A stretch of DNA of 64,000 nucleotides from Megalonaias nervosa (lineage: Eukaryota; Mollusca; Bivalvia; Unionida; Unionidae). Below, in pieces: positions 55,545 through 64,000 of this stretch. Under the pieces are notes generated by a model. That model ran no database searches. It had not been told where the DNA came from and was given only the letters and a program-made list of their open reading frames with translations. The translations under genes and the position numbers were made by a program. The stretch's first letter is position 1; every line of letters begins with the position of its first letter. Location of the stretch: positions 1-64,000 of the forward strand of contig JAECUM010004945.1 of the NCBI GenBank assembly GCA_016617855.1. The letters run 5' to 3'.

Positions 55545-57958
55545 TCTTGACCATTCTATTAATAGTTGCAGAAGAATAGGTATCAGGTGGCGGTTGCTGT
55601 AGCTGTATTCAATGTCCATAGGTGACCCTTGTTATCTAGAATACTACCTGGCCCTATTATGAATATGCTTTTCACATTTATTAACCGTCCATGAAACAGA
55701 TTCGTATGAGAATTTGTTGTTGTTTGGTTTCCAGTGGCACTTTAAACATTGGCAATATCATGCAGTTGAAAAAGGACCCTTTCTCATGTACAGAGATGCT
55801 GCCAGGATTTTATCTAATGAGGGAGATCCCACTTGTCACAAAAATAAAGGGGTGGGGGTAGAAAAGAAGAGGAGGAGGAAACAGCCACAGTTCAATATGT
55901 ACCTAACACATCAGTTTCCATCTCTCTTCCTCCTCCAACTTGTTAGAGCTCTGTTGAAAGCAAAGTATTATAAAGATATCACCTCTAGCTGTATATGTAC
56001 TAACCTATTGATTGTTTCTGAACTTAATTTGTGCCTTATCTGTTGGTGAATATTGTACTGTGCTGAGATCCCCGTTTACAGTCTGCAGTCTTAATATACA
56101 TAGCTAGCTTAGCCAGCTTGAATAAGTTGGGAAACTGTTATTTATAGTTGCTATATACAATTTTCCACAGCTCATACATATTGTCATTTGGATACTTCTT
56201 CTCCAAAACAAGATTTTTCACTAACATACGCTGTGCCACAGGGCTTTGCTGACAATTATGCTTGACTTATTATCTTCTCCAAAATGCTATAATAGGATTT
56301 CAAATCCATCAATGTCATAATGTCCATTTTAAAGCACATATTTTGATCAAATAAATATCTTTACTTTTTAATTTCATTTTAGGTTCTTATTTATAAAATT
56401 TTTCTGAAATGTTATAGGGCTATAGTTCGGTAGCACAAGATCCCATAGAGCTAAACTGTTTGAAAACAGAAATTAAAATTGCACTATCCTTTTAAATGTT
56501 GTTTATTTTAATTTGGCTTGGTATTCTTCTTTTTCTAGATTTAATTTTGATATACCCATGATTGTGGGAATGACTTGTATGCTGTCTTTTTTTAAAAATT
56601 CATCTAGTATGTACATTGGTCTCATATTCAATGTCAATATTTCAGGTTTAAAATCACTCACTGTTATCTTCATTAACACTTTCCCCTAGCTCAAACAATC
56701 AGATATAGTTCATAAATTTAAAAATCATTGTCATCATCACTATCATTAGCCATTATTTGCCAAGTGAAATTGTCATTTGAAGATGAACCATGATGGGAAT
56801 CAGCCATTTTGTGTTTTAATTAGCCCATATTTTAAACATTCATTTTGTAAAACTTCCTTGATACAAGGATCAAACTGCAACAAAATGCTTGTTCCAGGGC
56901 CCAATGTGCCAATTAAACTTAGTTTAACAACCATTGTGTCAAGATGAAGAACCCTGACATGCAAACAGTTGCCTACTTCAAAAGAGACAGGTGTCATGAT
57001 GAATGCTAAGATATCTCTACCAGCAGTGTGACTTATCTCATGACAAGCAAATTAAAGGTTCAAAGTTAAATAAAAATTGATAACTCCACCGAGTACATTT
57101 TTATATGCACAACTTTAAACTAATTTGTGGGAGTTATATAGTGCATCACTACTCTCCAAGTGTGCTAATTTGTGAAAATTTGTGCAATTCCCACATGTGC
57201 ACATCTTGAATTGGGCTTGCCTGGATGGGTATCAAACCACAGACTCTTGGATTTAAAATCTGATGCCATGCTAAATGAACTACCAAGCTTACGAGGGATA
57301 ATATGCATCCAAATAAATATTAGCAGACTGACTACCAATGCTGCATGTCTGACAATTGAAAAGAAGATAAATATTTCTTTATATCATAGATAACTCTCGG
57401 TAAGAAATGTTTCAAAGCCAATGTCAGCTTGGTGTGTGCATTTGACTTTTCATGCCAAACAAGCATGTACATGATTATATGGTGGCGATCCCAAGTTTCC
57501 AAGTTATGAGCAAGGATCTTGTTCCTTTTGTGTTAAGTGATGAATCCCATGAACAATTTCAGTTCCATATATAAATCTGACTTTTCTTGCCCCAAAACTT
57601 CAGACTGGCATATGGTTATAGGGCAGGATCTCAACAATTTCCAAGTTATGACCAAGGGTTTAAAGTCGGGAACAAAAGATAACTGCTAAATGAGTAATTA
57701 TCTTTGATTATCTTAATTACATACGCAACAAAATGGTATTAATAAGAGTCATTTGATGGGTTTTTGATACAGTTTGAGTTAGATGACAGGATGTTTATTT
57801 AACAGATGAATTTGTATATAAGAATAATCTTGTAACAATAAAATTTTTAAACAGCAAAATTGATACATTTTAAGACCTAGTGATACACATTTTGCACAAA
57901 CACAAACAGAAAAATAGTTTAAAGCCAAACTGAGATGTTTTAAAAAATTAGGAAGTAA
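55545..57958. other. Host DNA, no gene recognised
   Basis: AT-rich. A 111-codon frame at 55714-56049 lacks any motif and is probably accidental. At about 57215-57290, in reverse complement, a degenerate tRNA-like stretch (A-box-like tagttcatttagcatgg, B-box-like ggtttgataccc) may be an old SINE head. Confidence 0.4.
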
Positions 57959-57972
57959 ACACTTTATTTGGG

Positions 57973-58282
57973 GACCGCTCCGGTGGCCTAGTGGTTAGAG
58001 CGTCCGCCTCGGATGCGGGAGGTCGCGGGTTCGAACCCCGGCCGAGTCATACCAAAGACTTTAAAAAATGGTACTAACAGCTGCCTCGCTTGACGTTCAG
58101 CATTATGAGGTTAGTGTTAGGACTGGTCGGCCTGGTGTCAGGATAATGGGTGGGACATCATGCTACATGTCTGCGGCATGATGCCCCAGTGCTAGACATC
58201 ACTATAAACTGTCACACTGCAGACATCGTAGCGATATGACTGAAAAATTGTTAAAGCTACGTTAAAAATCTAAGTCACACAC
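57973..58282 (+). mobile_element. tRNA-derived SINE, family 1 copy 2, with 14-bp target duplication
   Basis: Full-length plus-strand copy: head with A box tggcctagtggttagagcg and B box gggttcgaacccc; body containing gttagtgttaggactggtcg and ggcatgatgccccagtgcta; (AC)n tail. Flanked by acactttatttggg at 57959-57972 and 58283-58296. The head is so well kept (ggggaccgctccggtgg... ...cggccgagtcat) that it could be mistaken for a tRNA gene. The intact head and duplication mark a fairly recent insertion. Confidence 0.92.
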
Positions 58283-58296
58283 ACACTTTATTTGGG

Positions 58297-60174
58297 TATT
58301 CCTTTAATCACACAGCATAGCCAAAAAAGGCAAAGTTGAAGGAGTTGTAACTTTTTAATTAAATAATAGAAAAATGCATACATGACATCTAAATATATCG
58401 GTAATTATGTTATTGACTTATCAAATAAATTATATTGCTTTCCAAAAAATCCTACTTGCAATGTTTTCAACCCTAACAGTTCCAAATTTGATAAAATTTC
58501 AGAACATTGATTTCAGGCCTCCAAATATAACAAGTTTATTATCCGCTTACACTGACACATTTTTTGTTTAAAATATGGCTTCATTATTTATTTTTTCACA
58601 CATCATCTTACTTTTTTACAGCCAGTGACAGGGTGGATACTAAATTTTAAAGAAAAGATACCTTTATCTAGTTTTAGATGTGAAATGCTTTGTGTAGTTA
58701 CACTAACAAAATTTTTACCAATACATGTAGTGTTTAAGTCCATAAGTTTAAAAATGTAAAAATGAATAGATTAAAAAAATCAAAAGGAAAAATCACTTGA
58801 AATTTTGTGCAAGTCAGAAATGGCTTCACTTTTGTGTGGTCATCTTTGAATGGCTGAGAGTAAAATCTCAGTCTCAAATTAAGTTCAGAGTTTATTATCT
58901 CCAAAACATACATTCCAAAATTTGTCTGTATCGCATCATTCAGTTTTCATATAGTCCTACCAACAGGAAAGGAAAGCACAAATAAATGTCTAAGTTAGTA
59001 GTTGGGACACGAAAAAATGGTAAAATATCCCCATTCAAAGGTTATGACTTACTCAAAGGAATTAATAGATGAAGTAGGGGCATTCTTCCTCTTTCCTTCT
59101 TACTTCTCACCTTCAGCAACTCCTCCACTTTCAGAAGCATCTCTCCAACCCTGAGACACAGACTTCAGTGAACATAAAGGAGATTTGTGATGAAGTGTGT
59201 ATGAGAGGATAACAAGAAATCTAAGTACAATATATGTGAGCAATTAGATTACCAAATTAATAGCTTTTAAAATTTTAAAATGAGGACCGCAAGGAGGAAA
59301 GTAAGAAGGAAAGCATAATGAATAATGCTGGAAAATGATTTGTTGATGCAGGTCACACAAGTGACAATTGTATTGAAAATAATATTATGTTCATATGATA
59401 CAACATGCATAAAGTTATTTACAAAATTACTTCACTATAGTATGTGGTAAACTACTTAGGTGAAATTCAGACCTGAATGTAAATTTTTAACCCATCAAAC
59501 CCAAATCAATTAATTTGGGAACTGAGACCGCCATCACACAGGAACCATGCAAGTCACCCACTTTGCAGCCTCAGAATGGTCCAACAAGACCCATTCACCC
59601 CTCATCACAAATAACCTTGCACTAGCACAAATAGTTTTATTTTTAAACCAGACCATAAAGAAATACTACAGTCATTAAACAGGCAGTCCTAAAACCCTAG
59701 GCATGTTGGCATCTCTATTGGACACTTCACCATACCATACCCCCACCTTTTACTCTTGGAGTGCATCCAGGTTTCCAAACTTGCGTCACCATGTACTCAT
59801 ATTTCTGAACATTCTCTTTACTATTTGCAGAATAAATTGAGATTTAAAAAAACCAGCAATAAACATACACAAGTAATAACATAGCTGTACGTGACCTATT
59901 GTAATATTTCAGCAAAAGAGAAGAAACCATTTCTATCATACTCAAAAGAGCTTACACCTTTATGCCTCAAATGTTTCAAGTGTAAAAATTATAAAACTGT
60001 TTTAAATTCTTGCAACATTATTCCACAATAAATGTGAAAATAAAAAATAAACTGTCCTTTTTAGACAAATCTCTTATATGTACATGTCACACAGATATTA
60101 TTGTCATCCATGACTTACTCATTGGATTCTGCTTCTGAAATTGAACAGTAGATATAGGCTTTCAACAGTTTTTG

Positions 60175-60175
<1 letters not shown>
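58297..60175. other. Host DNA, no gene recognised
   Basis: AT-rich sequence. Nothing coding or repetitive that I can name. Confidence 0.4.
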
Positions 60176-60206
<31 letters not shown>

Positions 60207-60462
60207 ATGTGTGTGTGATTTGGATTTTTAACATAGCTTTAACAATTTTTCAGTCATATTGCTACAATGTCTGCAGTATATTGATGTCGAGCACTGGGGC
60301 ATCATGTCGCATCATGCCCCACCCAGTCACATCATCCTGATGCCAGGCTAACCAGTCCTAACACTAACCTCTTAATTCTGAGTGCCTATAACAAGGCAGT
60401 TGTTAGTACCATTTTATGAGCCTTTGGTATAACTCGGCTGGGGTTCAAGCTTAGTTCTTCAT
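60176..60462 (-). mobile_element. tRNA-derived SINE, family 1 copy 3 (old)
   Basis: Minus-strand copy with the (GT)n tail at 60176-60218 and the same body as the copies at 33.3 and 58.0 kb, but with a small deletion and many changes. The tRNA-like head is eroded, with only a B-box-like ggttcaagct trace near 60440. Confidence 0.8.
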
Positions 60463-60479
60463 ACTCTAAGGATAATCTA

Positions 60480-61310
60480 AGCAGCTGTGTTGTGAACATT
60501 CTGAAGGTTTTGTAATAGATGCAGAGATGAAACTGATAGAAGTGAATTACAATATTCCAGACATGAAAGTGCTAAGTAATATGCAAGTGTTTTAGTGGCA
60601 TCAACAAAAAGAAAACTGTGAATGGAGCTGATGAGTCTCAGCTCCAGATATGCAGCCTTGTGTATGTTCTTGACATGTTGATATAATGAAAGTACTGTCA
60701 AGAGTGACACCAAGGTTTTGTACTGACTGTTTGAATTTAATGTTGGTATTGCTGACACTTATTGTTTGAAGTAAAAGATGTGAATGAGATAAAGTCTTTG
60801 TGTGGTGATCAGAATGGCTTCAGTTTTATCATCATTCATCTGCAGCTTGTTACACATCATCCATGACTTCACACTGGAAATGCACCTCTCTACACCCTGG
60901 ATGGCATCATCAACTTCACCTGGACGACTAGATTATATATTTGAATATCATCAGTGTACAATTGGTGAGACATCTGACGACGATCTATGAAACTTGAGAG
61001 TGGCTGAGTGTACAGAATGAACAGAACAGAACCTTGTGGAACACTAAAATGTAGATCAACTGGGCCGGAATGTTTCCCATTATGGACTCAATATGTGTCC
61101 TGTTGGCTAAGTAGGAGTTGAACCATAGTAAGGCTGTATCATGAAATATCAAGTACATGCTGGAGACAGTGGAGTAATAGATTATCTATTGTGTCAAGTG
61201 CCAGTCTATTTAATTGTGTCAAATGCCAGACATGGAGGTTGATTGTAGGGTCAGGGTTACCATTTATATGGTCATGTAAACTTTTCATTGCAGTTCATGA
61301 CCTGTAAGTT
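60480..61310 (-). pseudogene. LINE reverse-transcriptase relic (Jockey/CR1 type)
   Basis: Minus-strand coding traces from about 61080 to 60480, broken by stops and shifts. They include CISSVKSWMMCNKLQMNDDK and TEAILITTQRL (family pattern W-M--NKL-LN--KTE), a following VQNLGVTLDSTF (LGV-LD), and DATKTLAYYLALSCLEYCNS then LLQNLQNVHNTAA (family R-DYCN-LL and Q-VQN-AA). An old fragment. Confidence 0.77.
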
Positions 61311-64000
61311 CTAATAAAGTGAGTGGTCCATGCCTTGAAAGCATTTCCTCTTGTTTATTAGCAGTTTATTCACTGAATCTGGGCAAACCGTATCTTTTAA
61401 TGGGTAGTTTCAGTTTACTAGTAGTACACTAAAATAGTTTGATGGCCTTTACTATTAACTAAAAATGCATGATATTACAGGCACTAATGCTTAAAATGTG
61501 TCATTTTGCTGTTAATTACTAGTATTGATGACAGGATTTTATAACTTGTGTTGTACTGATTTCTTAGAACTTTACTACACATACATTTGCATTGTTTATA
61601 CATTAAACATATTGTTTAACAAGACAGCAACTTTGTCAAATACTGCATACCTGGAATGGCATATTTAAAGACTGTTGGGTTAAGTAGCACATTTATTTTT
61701 GTAGAGTTGATGGTTTGATGTATATCAGTAATCCTCTTTCAATAGTTAATAACAGATCTGAAAGAGGAACACACTTGGATTTTGAGGTCTGTTTAATGAA
61801 ATTAAAGGACAAGATTCGATATGGGCCGATTTTGGTCCCCAATCAGGTTCCTATGAAACATGTACAGATAAAGAAGTCCCTCTCTCTCCCCAACAAACAT
61901 GTTTGTTTTTAATCCAGTATCATTTTTAATAAAAAAAATGTACTATTAAAAAGCCAATGATTTCTTCCTCTGTTGTGGAACCTATTTTCATGAACTATCG
62001 ACAGTATAGCTAACAAATCCCTTTGAAGCTGACTGCCAAAGAGACATACATCTAAATTCTGCATTTGTACACAGTATGCGTAATAGTCAATGACAGAATG
62101 TATAAATGTCTTTCTGTTTTGCAACATTGTTTAAATACATATATTTACATTAAGTATGGTTGATTACCTCTGACACCTATTTTTGTTTTTATTTAAAATA
62201 TTATGCTTATGCTTATCACTGACGAGCATGTCAAAATCCTGCCTTGATAGCCACAGAATAACAATTTATGTTTTTCTTCACCATTAATAATTACACAAAA
62301 GCAGACCTTTTGTACAGTAATAGCCAGATGTTGCTCAGTATACAAACCAAATATTCAGAAAATCAGTGACCAATGTTGTTGAGTGTATGTATTGGCAGGA
62401 GAAAGCTTACATTATACTTTAATTAAAAATGTACAAGACATTCAAAATGCAACAACTGAATACTGGGATAGTGCTAACCATATGCTCCAATATGACTGCC
62501 ACTGCCACATTTTCTGCCACTGCCACATTTTCTCACAAGGGTCATTTACATAGCTTCTCTCTCTCACTCCTTACCAATGTGCTCTTAGTCAAATATCAAT
62601 AAGCATAATCTACAGAGAGGCATACAAGGCAGCACAATCCACTTATAACAGCTACTGTAACAGCAGATATGGCATTATGACCCAAAACTGATGTGCACAA
62701 GTCTCATGCAACAATTGCCCATGCCCATTAAGGTTTATGTTGTCATGTATTTTTTTGCAGTTGAGTAAAGACTTTATGAAAAATGCCAAAATTAATTAAA
62801 TCTTTATCAATTCAATTTACATGAGACATGTGCAACCCCTTTGCAACTTAGGGACACGCCATTTCAATTTTGGGGGATGGGGTGTGGAGGCTGTTATTTT
62901 TTGACTCGAATATCTTTTAAAATATCTTCACCCTAACTATACAGCACAAAACAGACCCTATTATATCCATTATATAACGATTGTTTTTTTTGGGGGGGGT
63001 ATGCAATTGTTCAGTTGGTAGAGCATTGGATTCCTAATCTAAGGATTGCCAATGTAATATCTTCCTTGGCCACAGCCTAGGCCAGCTGTCTCTGTGTGCA
63101 TTCTGCCTTCATTTTTGTGCTGATCAGTGATGACCATAAAGGAGAACATGCATAAAATTTGCATATGTGTTAGATGGTTACAAAAGGTATCTTCTGCCAA
63201 AAAATCAAATGTGTTATTGAATGCGCTGTTTCTGAGGACTTCAAAGAGGCGGAATCCTGGCAAAATTTGCATTTTTGATTGAACACAACCCTATTTAGGA
63301 ACAAAATTAACTTAATTTCATTATTTCATTATTATATCATGTGTTCATATGTTGCTGTTGATATATAAGTGGATATGGCATAGCCATAACAAATACTCTT
63401 ACAAACACTTTAATTTATCAATAATTTGGGGGCCAAAACTGGCCCTTATAAAACCCTGTTCTTTGTTTTTGTATGTACACTTAAGGCATCCATCATAAAA
63501 TTTGGTTGCCTTCATGTTGTAAAACAATAAATCCATGATCCCTTACTTAAAGTTTGCAACAAGAAAATCTTGTAACACATGCTAATTTTCCCAGTTTCTC
63601 TTGATAAAGTTCTGATCTTATGATTCTAGAACTTGGTTCATTATCAGTAGTCATCATGGTATAATCCTTGCAGCTAGATCAAAACAATGCAGTACCTAAG
63701 TACAAGCATATGTGCATATGTGAATAAATTTGTACAAGACTAAATGTACTGTTTATCTCCATGCCTTTTGTGAATAGTTTTATCACCCGTCAACTTTCTT
63801 TCAACATCTTTTTAACTTGAACATAGGCATTGATATGAACACAATGGAAAGCTATTCAATTTAGAGAATAAATCAGCTTCAATATCTTAATCCTATAATT
63901 GCTGCATCTCTGAACTGTTGCCATAATAACCAAGCACTTTGGTATAAATTTCAACAAATTCAGTGTTAGACCAAAATGCTTTTTTGTATTTGAAATGCTT
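61311..64000. other. Host DNA, no gene; one tRNA-like SINE head
   Basis: AT-rich. At about 62998-63060 a stretch ttcagttggtagagcattgg followed by attcctaatctaaggat looks like the 5' half of a tRNA (A box, anticodon arm), but the B-box region is decayed, so it is a SINE relic, not a tRNA gene. Nothing else recognised. Confidence 0.4.

Noticed and set aside
39820..55550. A 6-bp target-site duplication of element B
   Set aside because: The flanking hexamers (tctaag and tcttga) agree in only three positions, so I do not claim a duplication.
55714..56049. 111-codon frame right of element B
   Set aside because: No domain, biased composition, no splice or promoter support.
57973..58070. A tRNA gene
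   Set aside because: A and B boxes are well kept, but the downstream body, (AC)n tail, other copies and a 14-bp target duplication show that it is a SINE. The same applies to 52839-52920 and 33505-33586.

Overview
This is eukaryotic, animal-type DNA: AT-rich, with long non-coding stretches, many (TA)n, (GT)n and (GA)n microsatellites, tRNA-derived SINEs, LINE, Tc1-like and LTR-retrotransposon remnants, and at least one spliced gene. The repeat style (tRNA-headed SINEs, a LINE whose RT ends in a C2H2 finger, two Maverick/Polinton elements) suits a marine invertebrate, most likely a mollusc. That is an inference, not a proof.

The two main objects are virus-like Maverick/Polinton DNA elements of different lineages. 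Element A (about 264-15356) is AT-rich. It carries a protein-primed type B DNA polymerase, a free-standing HNH endonuclease, a retroviral-type integrase joined to a phospholipase A2-like domain, a zinc-ribbon protein, an adenain-like protease, a pX-like peptide, a double-jelly-roll major capsid protein, a penton-like minor capsid protein, a packaging ATPase, and an intact 388-aa protein built like a bacteriophage tail fibre. Most of its genes are broken by stops or frameshifts, while the ATPase and fibre frames are open. A 32-bp perfect inverted match at the flanks is probably what is left of its terminal repeats.

Element B (about 39826-55544) is GC-richer and has terminal inverted repeats of about 1 kb, each holding a copy of the same unknown gene. 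Inside, all on the plus strand, are a 5'-truncated DNA polymerase, a small membrane protein, a single-BIR (IAP-like) protein, several unknown small proteins, a packaging ATPase, pX/core-like basic proteins, an integrase with a chromodomain, a second membrane protein, a penton-like protein cut by a LINE, and a core/minor protein cut by a SINE with a 13-bp target duplication. Several genes overlap by ATGA, and TATAAAAA boxes lie 46-61 bp before three start codons. I recognise no major capsid gene; a 45-bp minisatellite occupies the space before the right repeat.

Between the elements (15.4-39.8 kb) lies host DNA with a minus-strand immunoglobulin-superfamily receptor gene: an Ig exon (30.7-31.0 kb), a transmembrane exon (25.2-25.3 kb) and a tyrosine-motif cytoplasmic exon (18.7-19.25 kb), joined by matching phase-1 splice sites. 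A gag-bearing LTR retrotransposon sits in the intron between the Ig and transmembrane exons. Downstream of element B (55.5-64 kb) I see only SINE, LINE and tRNA-like relics in AT-rich DNA.
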